Origin: Opitutaceae bacterium
GTDB lineage: Bacteria; Verrucomicrobiota; Verrucomicrobiia; Opitutales; Opitutaceae
Assembly: GCA_025352845.1 (NCBI GenBank)
Contig: JANXSC010000405.1
Location: 1-5,557 of the forward strand
Direction of reading: 5' to 3'
DNA: 5,557 nt
The notes beneath the pieces are model-generated. The model was given only the letters and a program-made list of their open reading frames with translations. It ran no database searches and was not told where the DNA came from. The stretch's first letter is position 1, and every line of letters begins with the position of its first letter. This document shows, piece by piece, positions 1 to 5,501 of the stretch. A program made the position numbers and the translations under genes.

Positions 1-819
1 GAAGAGATGCTGCCAGAGGATCGGCATGCCGCCTTGCGAGACCTCGAAGAAATTCGTACCAAACAACCGGTCCATCATCACCTCGACGAGCGCGATGGTG
101 ATGAAGGGGAAGGAGAGCACGATGAGGAAGGAGGTGAAGAGCGTCATCCACGTGAAAACCGGCAGGCGCATCATCGTCATGCCGGGCGCGCGCATGTTGA
201 TGATCGTGACGATGAAGTTCAGGGAGGCGGCGATGGACGCGACACCGAGGAGCTGCAGGCCCATGATCCAGTAGTCGGCGGAGTGGCCGGGCGTAAAGGC
301 TTTCGAGGTGAGGGGGGAGTAGCCATACCAGCCGGAGTCGGGGGCGTTGTGACTGCCGCCGAAGATAGCCTCGAGAATCGGGCTGAACCAACCGACGTTC
401 AGAATGATCGCGCCGACGACGAAGGTCCAAAGCGAGAAGGCGTTGAGCCGGGGGAACGCGACGTCGCGCGCACCGATTTGGAGCGGCATGATGAAATTAA
501 AAAACGCCGAGGACAGCGGCATCACGGCGAGGAAGATCATCGTCGTGCCGTGCATCGTGAACATCGTGTTGTATTGCTGCGCGGTGAGGAAATCGTTGTT
601 CGGCACCATCAGCTGCGTGCGGATGAGCAGCGCCTCGAAGCCGCCCACGAGGAAAAAGATCAGCGCGAAGAAGCCGTAGAGAAACCCGATCTCCTTGTGA
701 TCGACGGTGGTGAGCCAGCCCATGAGGCCGTATTTGGCGGACGGGTGGGCGAGGAATTTCGGCTGCGCCGGGGCGTGCTCCTCGGCGGTGAGGTGGGCGG
801 GTTTGGCCAGTGCGTCCAT
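1..819 (-). CDS. ctaD: Cytochrome c oxidase subunit I (caa3-type), N-terminal part, cut by window edge
   Basis: This is the catalytic heme-copper subunit, which reduces O2 to water and pumps protons across the cytoplasmic membrane. The visible 273 codons read through without a stop from ATG at 819-817 to base 1. They begin with a soluble stretch, then TTVDHKEIG (residues 37-45) leading into the first membrane helix. MFTMHGTTMIF supplies His90, the expected low-spin heme a ligand. IGARDVAFPRLN (115-126) carries Asp119 and Asn126, and Asn108 lies just before; by family alignment these match the D-pathway proton-channel residues. GAR instead of GAP before that Asp resembles caa3-type oxidases as I recall them. 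The frame ends at LWQHLF, just before the expected HPEVY active-site segment, so the CuB and heme a3 ligands lie outside. The gene starts 54 bp after coxB, with which it is probably cotranscribed. No Shine-Dalgarno motif precedes the ATG, and no other ATG lies in frame back to the coxB stop. Confidence 0.97.
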   Translation of the reverse strand, partial: MDALAKPAHLTAEEHAPAQPKFLAHPSAKYGLMGWLTTVDHKEIGFLYGFFALIFFLVGGFEALLIRTQLMVPNNDFLTAQQYNTMFTMHGTTMIFLAVMPLSSAFFNFIMPLQIGARDVAFPRLNAFSLWTFVVGAIILNVGWFSPILEAIFGGSHNAPDSGWYGYSPLTSKAFTPGHSADYWIMGLQLLGVASIAASLNFIVTIINMRAPGMTMMRLPVFTWMTLFTSFLIVLSFPFITIALVEVMMDRLFGTNFFEVSQGGMPILWQHLF

Positions 820-873
820 TGTGGTAAGAGCGGGAGAGGGGAGTGAGCGGAGGTGGAGGAGGGCGCGGGAAAA

Positions 874-2154
874 TTATTTCAGGCTCTCGAGGTAGGCGAC
901 GAGGGCGACTTCGTCTTCATCCGTGAGCTTGATGCCATCAACCGGCTTGCCGGTGTGATCGGTGCGCGCGTAAGCGAGCCCCATCTTGTTGCCGGGCTTT
1001 ACCGCAGTCGGATTGTGAATCCAGCGGCGGAGCTGCTCGCTATTATTTTCCAACAGGCCGCCCGCGATCGTCGTGCGCGCGCCGACGCGGGTGAGATCGG
1101 GGGCGGTGATGCCGGCGGCGCCGTGCCCGCGGATCGCGTGGCATGCGAGGCACGTCTTATCGGCGAAAAGTTTCCGGCCCTTGGCGATGAGTTCGGCATC
1201 CTCGTCTTTCTCGGGGAGCTGCTTCGCCTCCCAGGCCTGCAACGGCTCAATCTCGAACTTGGTCGTGATGCCGGCTTCGTTCTTTTTGAAATTACGGAGC
1301 GCGGCGAACTGCGCCTTCGGGCGGTTCGCGTCGGCGGCGCTCGGCTGGCGTGTGCGGGCGAGTTCCGCCTGATCCTGCAGCCACTGCGCGAAGCGTTTCG
1401 GCTCAAGCGCGATGACGCGGAAGCGCATCACGGCGTGCGAATCGCCGCAGTATTCCGCGCACTGGCCCCAGAAATAGCCGGGCTTGTCGGCCTTGAGCCA
1501 GAGGTGATTCGCGCGGTTCGGCACCATATCGACTTTACCCGCGAGCTTCGGCACCCAGAAGGAGTGAATCACGTCGACCGTGCGGACCTGGATGCGCACG
1601 GCGCGGCCGGCGGGGATTACAAGTTCGTTGCCGGTAATGAGCGGGCTCTTGGCCCCGGTGTCGTTCGCGGACACAAGCTCGCTGGGATATTCGAATTTGA
1701 ACCACCATTGGTAGCCCGTCGCGGTGACGTTGTAGGCGTCCTTTTTTTCCGCCTCGGGCACATCGTAGGTATACCAGATGCCCTTCAGCGTCGGGATGGC
1801 GATGATGACGAGCGCGAGCACCGAGGCGCCGATGAGACCGAGCTCGACGAACGGATTGCCGTGCCCCTGCTCCGGCGGCGCGGCGTGCTCGTCGGCCTCG
1901 CTACGCGCGCGGAACTTAAACGTCGCGTAGAAAAGCACCGAGCCGACGATGATGAAGATGACCAGCGAGACCCAGCAGGTGATAATGAAGAGTTCGAGCT
2001 GGTCCTTGGCGACCGGGCCGTCGACGACGATGGTCGATTGGTGACCATCCATCCGCCAGAAATTGATTTTATCGCAACCACTGAGAAACGTGAGACCGGC
2101 GACCGCGGCAAGCGCGCGACTCCACCGGGCAAGGGTCGGGAATAGGTTGGGCAT
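874..2154 (-). CDS. coxB: Cytochrome c oxidase subunit II, CuA domain fused to cytochrome c, predicted lipoprotein
   Basis: This subunit accepts electrons from periplasmic donors and passes them through heme c and CuA to subunit I. It has 426 residues. A short signal peptide ends in the lipobox LSGC (Cys27); Asp28 follows, the +2 residue that in enterobacteria keeps lipoproteins in the inner membrane. Two membrane helices lie at about 54-78 and 103-122. YQWWF (148-152) is the aromatic electron-entry patch. The CuA ligands are complete: His197, Cys232, Glu234, Cys236, His240 and Met243. After a long charged linker (about 262-320) comes a class I cytochrome c domain with CLACH (335-339) and the probable axial Met391 in PGNKMG. 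This makes the enzyme caa3-type. The start was chosen because it gives a normal-length signal peptide. An upstream in-frame ATG at 2226 would add 24 residues and put the lipobox Cys at position 51, which is unlikely. The gene is first in its operon, followed by ctaD. Confidence 0.96.
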   Translation of the reverse strand: MPNLFPTLARWSRALAAVAGLTFLSGCDKINFWRMDGHQSTIVVDGPVAKDQLELFIITCWVSLVIFIIVGSVLFYATFKFRARSEADEHAAPPEQGHGNPFVELGLIGASVLALVIIAIPTLKGIWYTYDVPEAEKKDAYNVTATGYQWWFKFEYPSELVSANDTGAKSPLITGNELVIPAGRAVRIQVRTVDVIHSFWVPKLAGKVDMVPNRANHLWLKADKPGYFWGQCAEYCGDSHAVMRFRVIALEPKRFAQWLQDQAELARTRQPSAADANRPKAQFAALRNFKKNEAGITTKFEIEPLQAWEAKQLPEKDEDAELIAKGRKLFADKTCLACHAIRGHGAAGITAPDLTRVGARTTIAGGLLENNSEQLRRWIHNPTAVKPGNKMGLAYARTDHTGKPVDGIKLTDEDEVALVAYLESLK

Positions 2155-2265
2155 GTGGGCTGTCAGGAAAATTCGTCGGTAAGTCGTGGCGCCAAAAGTC
2201 AGCAGAGTTGGCGAAGGCTTTTGCATTTCAAGCCATAATCCGGGGATTTGTGATCGCTTTGCGCC

Positions 2266-2294
2266 TTGGCGGCGCGTTAGTGACGTTTATTAAT
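2266..2294 (+). promoter_or_regulatory. Candidate sigma70-like promoter for azurin
   Basis: TTGGCG at 2266-2271 (4 of 6 matches to TTGACA) is followed after exactly 17 bp by ATTAAT at 2289-2294 (4 of 6 matches to TATAAT). The -10 sits in the only AT-rich patch of the region. Initiation near 2301 would leave an untranslated leader of roughly 145 nt that includes the 2318-2332 hairpin. This is only a consensus match, and promoter rules in the likely host phylum are poorly fixed. Confidence 0.3.
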
Positions 2295-2317
2295 TTCGCA
2301 GCACCTCGCATTAGCGG

Positions 2318-2332
2318 GCCGTGTCGCACGGC
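2318..2332 (+). promoter_or_regulatory. Perfect 6-bp hairpin/dyad in the azurin upstream region
   Basis: GCCGTG (2318-2323), loop TCG, then CACGGC (2327-2332) is a perfect inverted repeat. No T-run follows, so it is not an intrinsic terminator. It may be an operator for a regulator or a leader-RNA hairpin, if azurin transcription starts upstream as suggested. A 6-bp dyad in GC-rich DNA can also occur by chance. Confidence 0.3.
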
Positions 2333-2444
2333 GCGGGACGCGGTGGCGGCGCTCTCGGGCGCATATGAGTGATGCCGGTGCGCACGTGGAAAATTGCGCT
2401 TCGGGTTTGCATGTCTCGCCGGGGACAAACACGTTTTCGGCGCT

Positions 2445-2903
2445 ATGAAAAATCGCTTCTGCTCCCTCTCGTTCCTCGTTGCGCTGGCTCTCGGCTTGAC
2501 CGCCGGAGTCGCGCCCGCGCTGGCCGCCCCCCGCGTGATCGAAATCACGGCGAACGATCAAATGAAATTCAGCGTCGCCAATATCGACGCCAAGGCGGGC
2601 GAGGAGCTGAAGGTCGTCTTCAAGAATGTCGGCACGCTCCCGAAAGAGGCGATGGGCCACAACTGGGTGCTGCTCAAGGCGGGGGTCGACGTGACCGCGT
2701 TTGCCACCGCCGCGATGATGGCGAAGGACACCGACTACATCCCCGCCGCGAAGAAGGGCGACGTCCTCGCCTCGACGCCCACGCTCGGGCCGAAGAAAGA
2801 AGCCGAGGTCGTCTTCAAGGCGCCGGCCGCCGGCACCTACAATTTCATCTGCTCCTTTCCCGGCCACTACGCGCTCATGAAGGGCACGCTGACGGTAAAG
2901 TGA
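2445..2903 (+). CDS. azu: Azurin, exported type I blue copper protein
   Basis: Azurins are small periplasmic one-electron carriers with a single type 1 copper. The 152-residue product has a signal peptide: MKNR start, hydrophobic core, and a likely cut after ALA at 25-27, leaving a mature chain of about 125 residues, close to the usual azurin length of roughly 128. MGHNWVL (70-76) provides Gly71 and copper ligand His72. CSFPGHYALMKG (136-147) provides Cys136, His141 and Met145, so the whole copper site is present. NDQMKF near the mature N terminus is also typical. Unlike Pseudomonas azurin, the mature protein has no second or third cysteine, so the conserved N-terminal disulfide is absent. 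The ATG was preferred to an in-frame TTG at 2394 because the signal peptide begins here. The gene is divergent from coxB and convergent with the ctaA operon, and an intrinsic terminator follows. An electron donor role for the caa3 oxidase is plausible but inferred. Confidence 0.95.
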   Translation: MKNRFCSLSFLVALALGLTAGVAPALAAPRVIEITANDQMKFSVANIDAKAGEELKVVFKNVGTLPKEAMGHNWVLLKAGVDVTAFATAAMMAKDTDYIPAAKKGDVLASTPTLGPKKEAEVVFKAPAAGTYNFICSFPGHYALMKGTLTVK

Positions 2904-2939
2904 GAGTTGGGTCTGCGCCCGTCGCTCAATGAGCAACGC

Positions 2940-2962
2940 TGAACAGCCAACGCTCATCGTTC
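2940..2962 (-). repeat. Inverted degenerate copy of the 3047-3102 repeat
   Basis: This 23-bp stretch, starting TGAACAGCCAAC and ending CGTTC, matches the reverse complement of 3047-3069 at 18 of 23 positions by hand alignment. The two copies flank the azurin terminator in opposite orientation. This may be part of a dispersed intergenic repeat family or only compositional similarity. Confidence 0.45.
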
Positions 2963-2986
2963 ACAGTCGAATCTTCTGATTTCTCC

Positions 2987-3020
2987 GCCGCGCCGCGTCA
3001 TTCGCGTGCGCGGCTTTTTT
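2987..3020 (+). terminator. Rho-independent terminator of azurin
   Basis: The left arm GCCGCGCCGCG (2987-2997) pairs with CGCGTGCGCGGC (3003-3014) to form an 11-bp GC stem with a single bulged T (3007) and a TCATT loop. Six T residues (3015-3020) follow directly. It lies about 85 nt after the azurin stop and points the right way. On the minus strand the stem has no T-run after it, so it would not be a good intrinsic terminator for the DUF420 operon. Confidence 0.85.
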
Positions 3021-3046
3021 GGGCCCGGCCATGGTGGTTCGTTGCC

Positions 3047-3102
3047 GAACGCTGCAGGTTGGATGTTCAGCTTTGAACGTTGCGGGTTGAATGTTTGGCA
3101 CA
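3047..3102 (+). repeat. Imperfect tandem duplication, 28-bp unit, two copies
   Basis: Two adjacent units begin GAACGCTGCAGGTTGGATGT (3047) and GAACGTTGCGGGTTGAATGT (3075). Over the first 25 positions they agree at 20, and all five differences are transitions. The last three bases of the unit do not match. The junction also forms a small GTTCA/TGAAC stem (3065-3078). The repeat abuts the 3' end of the DUF420 gene in the convergent intergenic region. No open reading frame is supported. Confidence 0.6.
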
Positions 3103-3104
3103 CC

Positions 3105-3545
3105 TCAGTGCGCCGCCCTCGCCGGCCACCACTGGTAGAGGAAGAAATAGACGAGCACGCCCGTCACGCTCACGTAATACCAAATGGGAAACGTCCACCG
3201 CGCCCAGCGCTTGTGCCGCTCGAAGTCGCCGCGAATGGCGAAGAGAAACGTCCGCGGCACGAGCCACGCAATCGCGATGGCGAGCACGATGTGCGAAAAA
3301 AGCATCGCATAGTAGAACGTAGCGATCGCGCCTTCGCCGCCGAATTTCGTGTGCATGCCGCGCATAAGAATTTTGTGCGTCACGTAGCCGACGAGAAACA
3401 CCGCCGAGACCACGCCGGCGGTGAGCATCGCGCGCCGGTGCGCGTGCTTGCGGCCGGTCTTGATGAAGACGAAGCCGGCGGAGATGAGCAGGGTCGCGAG
3501 CCCGTTGAGGACGGCGTTGAGCGGGGGGATGTCTTGGGCGGTCAT
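3105..3545 (-). CDS. DUF420 membrane protein, CtaM/YozB-like oxidase assembly factor
   Basis: This is a 146-residue integral membrane protein with about four hydrophobic helices. It shows the DUF420 pattern: LNAVLN near the N terminus (9-14), KHAHRR (33-38), YVTHKIL (54-60), FYYAMLFSH (77-85) and the conserved C-terminal block RWARWTFPIWYYVSVTGVLV (113-132). Conserved histidines 36, 57, 85 and 111 could bind metal or heme. In Firmicutes, DUF420 proteins (CtaM/YozB) are required for active aa3/caa3 oxidase, probably in active-site maturation. The same role here is inferred from family and from position as the last gene of ctaA-ctaB-DUF420. The start codon overlaps the ctaB stop in ATGA, implying translational coupling; the longer in-frame extension upstream lies wholly inside ctaB and is not real. 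No clear intrinsic terminator follows on this strand. Confidence 0.9.
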   Translation of the reverse strand: MTAQDIPPLNAVLNGLATLLISAGFVFIKTGRKHAHRRAMLTAGVVSAVFLVGYVTHKILMRGMHTKFGGEGAIATFYYAMLFSHIVLAIAIAWLVPRTFLFAIRGDFERHKRWARWTFPIWYYVSVTGVLVYFFLYQWWPARAAH

Positions 3546-4426
3546 GGGACGAGCAGTCGATCGGCGACGAGCGCGCCGAGCACGAGCGGGAGAAAGATGA
3601 TGGAGGCGAAGAAAAGTTTCCGCGCCATCGCGTCGCGCGTGTCCGCCTGTAGAAACGCAATCGCGCGCCACACGAACCACGCGCCAATCACCGCGGCGGC
3701 GAGGCCGTAGGCCTTGCTCGCGAGGCCGAGTGCGACCGGCAGCAGCGTGACCACGAGCAGCGCGATGGAATTAACGAGCGCCCACATCGCCACGCGCCCG
3801 CCCGCCTCATCGCGCACCGGCAGCATCGGGAAATGCACCGCCGAGTAATCGCGCCGGTAAGTCCACGCGATCGCCATGAAGTGCGGAATCTGCCAGAAAA
3901 ACAAAATCGCGAAGAGGATCCAACCGAGCGTCGAGACACGCCCCTCGCCCGCGCACCACCCAATCAAGGGCGGAAACGCCCCCGCGATCGCGCCAATCTC
4001 CGTGCTCCAGATCGAGCGGCGCTTCGCCGGTGTATACCAGCCGAGATACGAGACAATCGTGGCCAGCGTGAACAGCGCCGCCAGCCGTTCCACCCAGGCG
4101 AAGAGAATGAACAGCGCCACCACACACATCAGCCAGCCGAGCACGAAGGCCGAGCCGGTCGCGACTTTCCCCGAGGGAATCGGCCGGTCCGCGGTGCGTT
4201 TCATCTGCGCGTCGGTCTCGTGCTCCAGCCACTGGTTGAGCGCCGCCACGCCGCCGGCGGCGAGCGAGGTGCCGACGAGGAGCAGCGTGAGTTTCCCCGG
4301 GTTCGAGGCCGGTCGCGCCGCGAAGTAACCGACCAACGCCGTGATGACCGAGAGCATGCTCAGCCGCGGTTTCGTGAGCGCGAGGTAGTCGCGGAATTTT
4401 GCGCCCGTGGCGGTCTCGGTGGTCAT
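3542..4426 (-). CDS. ctaB: Protoheme IX farnesyltransferase (heme O synthase)
   Basis: CtaB is a UbiA-family membrane prenyltransferase. It transfers a farnesyl group to the 2-vinyl of heme b, giving heme o, the substrate of CtaA. The 294-residue length is typical. Family motifs are in order: LTKPRLSMLSVITALVGY near the N terminus; the first Asp-rich motif NQWLEHETDAQMKRTADRP (64-82), with the conserved Asn, Glu, Asp and Arg residues; YTPAKRR (131-137); GAIAGAFPPLIGW (145-157); and WQIPHF followed by RRDYSAVHFPMLP (178-203). About eight to nine hydrophobic segments are visible. The ATG at 4426 was chosen because MTTETATGAKFRDYLALTKPR matches the usual short N terminus, and it overlaps the ctaA stop in ATGA. 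The longer open frame upstream runs inside ctaA in a shadow frame. The 3' end likewise overlaps the DUF420 start by 4 bp. Confidence 0.97.
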   Translation of the reverse strand: MTTETATGAKFRDYLALTKPRLSMLSVITALVGYFAARPASNPGKLTLLLVGTSLAAGGVAALNQWLEHETDAQMKRTADRPIPSGKVATGSAFVLGWLMCVVALFILFAWVERLAALFTLATIVSYLGWYTPAKRRSIWSTEIGAIAGAFPPLIGWCAGEGRVSTLGWILFAILFFWQIPHFMAIAWTYRRDYSAVHFPMLPVRDEAGGRVAMWALVNSIALLVVTLLPVALGLASKAYGLAAAVIGAWFVWRAIAFLQADTRDAMARKLFFASIIFLPLVLGALVADRLLVP

Positions 4427-5415
4427 ACGCGCGAAGGGGTGGCGAGCGGAGCGTTGCCTTCGATGGTGTCGCGGTGCGCGACCCACGTGAGCCAGAAGGT
4501 GAGCGCAAACGTCAGCGCGCCGACGACCACGTGCGCCGTCGTCGCATCGGGCTGGCGCCCGAAGAGCACGACCAGCGCGCCGAGGAGAATTTGCAGCACG
4601 AGCAGCGTCACGAGCGCCGAGGCGCCCGCGCGCATCGCGAGTGTGGCGGCGCGGTCGCGGCGGACCGACCACGCAAAAATCGTCAGCGCCACCGCGAGCA
4701 CGAGCGCCATGAGGCGATGCGTGAAATGAATCGCGACGGGAAAATTCCACTGCGGCGGCAGCCAATGCCCGTCGGGTGTGGAATAGGGGAAGCTCGGGAT
4801 CGCGAGGCCCGCGCCGTTGTGCCGCATCGTGGCCGCGACCACGAGCTGCACCAGCACGAGCCCCGTGCAAATCACCCCGATCCGCCGCAAACGCAGGCTC
4901 ACCGGCGCGGTGCGTTCGATCCACGCCCGCGAGAGCGCCACCGCGATGGCGATGAGGAGGCACACGTAGATTTGCGCGAAGATGCCGTGCGGGATGCGCA
5001 GCATTTCGCCGAGCGACATGTGAAAGCCCGGCACCTCAATCGCATTGAGGGTCACGCGCTGCCCGCCGATGATGCCCTGCAAAATCACGATCCCGAGCGC
5101 CCAGCCGCCGAGCTGCCGCACCCACGCGCGCCCTTCGCGCAACCAGAGCCACAGCGCGAGCCCGATCGTGACGAGCCCCATGATCATGCCAGTGAGCCGG
5201 TGCGAATGCTCCGCGAATTTCGCGATGTCGGTCAGCCAGCCTTGCGGGTTAATCGAGCCGTTGGAGAGCGGCCAGTCGGGAAACGCCATCCCCGCGCCAA
5301 TGCTCGTCGTGAACGCCCCGAGCGTGACCAACACAAATACCCACGCGCTGCCCACCGCCGCGAAAATCGCGAGAGCGGGCTTGTGAGTGATGGTGCGGTT
5401 GGCGGTGAGGGACAT
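4423..5415 (-). CDS. ctaA: Heme A synthase (COX15/CtaA family)
   Basis: CtaA oxidises the C8 methyl of heme o to a formyl group, producing heme a for the oxidase. The 330-residue protein has about eight membrane helices in two pseudo-symmetric halves. The repeated extracytoplasmic loops GAGMAFPDWPLSNG (40-53) and GAGLAIPSFPYSTPDG (201-216) show the internal duplication. Heme-binding histidines fit the family pattern: EHSHR (69-73) with His72, His143 in IPHGIF, HFTHR (230-234) with His233, and His295 in TTAHVVVG. Glu69 matches the catalytic Glu of the ExxH motif. No cysteines occur in the extracytoplasmic loops, unlike the Bacillus enzyme; the only Cys are residues 152 and 183, inside helices. 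It is the first gene of the ctaA-ctaB-DUF420 operon and shares ATGA with ctaB. No Shine-Dalgarno motif precedes the ATG. Confidence 0.96.
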   Translation of the reverse strand: MSLTANRTITHKPALAIFAAVGSAWVFVLVTLGAFTTSIGAGMAFPDWPLSNGSINPQGWLTDIAKFAEHSHRLTGMIMGLVTIGLALWLWLREGRAWVRQLGGWALGIVILQGIIGGQRVTLNAIEVPGFHMSLGEMLRIPHGIFAQIYVCLLIAIAVALSRAWIERTAPVSLRLRRIGVICTGLVLVQLVVAATMRHNGAGLAIPSFPYSTPDGHWLPPQWNFPVAIHFTHRLMALVLAVALTIFAWSVRRDRAATLAMRAGASALVTLLVLQILLGALVVLFGRQPDATTAHVVVGALTFALTFWLTWVAHRDTIEGNAPLATPSRV

Positions 5416-5501
5416 GAACGGAGCGAATGGCGAGCAGAAGGCGCGGGGCTGATGTCCGCAAACCCTTTGACAAAGTAATCCGCCGGCGAATCCGTAGGCG
5501 C
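5416..5501. promoter_or_regulatory. Divergent promoter region between ctaA and the 5502 gene
   Basis: These 86 bp must hold the control signals for both ctaA (minus) and the neighbour (plus) unless transcription enters from further away. A perfect TTGACA (5467-5472, plus strand) looks like a -35 box, but the hexamer 17 bp downstream (ATCCGT, 5490-5495) is a poor -10. If real, transcription would start near the ATG at 5502, giving an almost leaderless mRNA. The same site lies inside the palindrome at 5465-5475. No Shine-Dalgarno motif is visible for either gene. Confidence 0.45.
5465..5475. promoter_or_regulatory. 11-bp palindrome CTTTGACAAAG, possible operator
   Basis: CTTTG-A-CAAAG is a perfect inverted repeat with a single central base, about 50 bp from the ctaA start and 27 bp from the 5502 start. 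It covers the TTGACA hexamer, so a protein bound here could affect both directions. Its AT content stands out from the surrounding GC-rich bases. The responsible regulator, if any, cannot be named from sequence. Confidence 0.35.

Larger units (their letters stand above)
2155..2444. promoter_or_regulatory. Divergent intergenic region between coxB and azurin
   Basis: About 290 bp lies between the two divergent starts, room for promoters on both strands. It contains an AT-rich patch (about 2284-2297) in otherwise GC-rich sequence, one plausible plus-strand promoter, and a perfect 6-bp hairpin; the last two are listed separately. I found no convincing sigma70-type promoter for coxB on the minus strand. 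No Shine-Dalgarno motif stands in front of either gene. A short 5-bp stem (GCGCC at 2261-2265, GGCGC at 2271-2275) is also present. No small gene is supported here. Confidence 0.6.

Noticed and set aside
7..846. Long plus-strand open frame opposite ctaD (279 codons)
   Set aside because: Its product is dominated by Arg, Glu, His, Asp and Gly with no fold or motif, as expected for the antisense of a GC-rich membrane-protein gene. The minus strand reads as an unmistakable ctaD.
1742..1748. Run of seven A residues on the coding strand of coxB as a slippage or frameshift site
   Set aside because: The frame reads straight through Glu-Lys-Lys-Asp into intact CuA and cytochrome domains. No useful alternative product is evident in the other frames, so the run needs no programmed slippage.
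853..2145. Plus-strand open frame of 430 codons opposite coxB
   Set aside because: It is a shadow of coxB third-position GC bias: charged low-complexity product, no recognisable domain, whereas coxB has full CuA and heme c motifs.
2155..2226. 24-residue N-terminal extension of CoxB from ATG 2226
   Set aside because: It would put the lipobox Cys at residue 51, far too deep for a signal peptide. Neither ATG has a Shine-Dalgarno motif, so the signal peptide decides.
2394..2444. TTG start extending azurin by 17 residues
   Set aside because: The ATG at 2445 begins a textbook signal peptide (MKNR then hydrophobic core). The extension adds non-signal-like residues.
2277..2957. Minus-strand open frame of 226 codons across azurin
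   Set aside because: It is antisense to azurin with a charged, motif-free product; azurin on the plus strand has all its copper ligands and a signal peptide.
4427..4963. Extension of the ctaB frame upstream to 4963
   Set aside because: It lies wholly in a shadow frame inside ctaA, and the CtaB family N terminus matches the ATG at 4426, which forms an ATGA overlap.
4399..5478. Plus-strand open frame of 359 codons opposite ctaA
   Set aside because: It is rich in Arg, His, Glu, Asp and Pro with no motif, and lies antisense to a clear heme A synthase.
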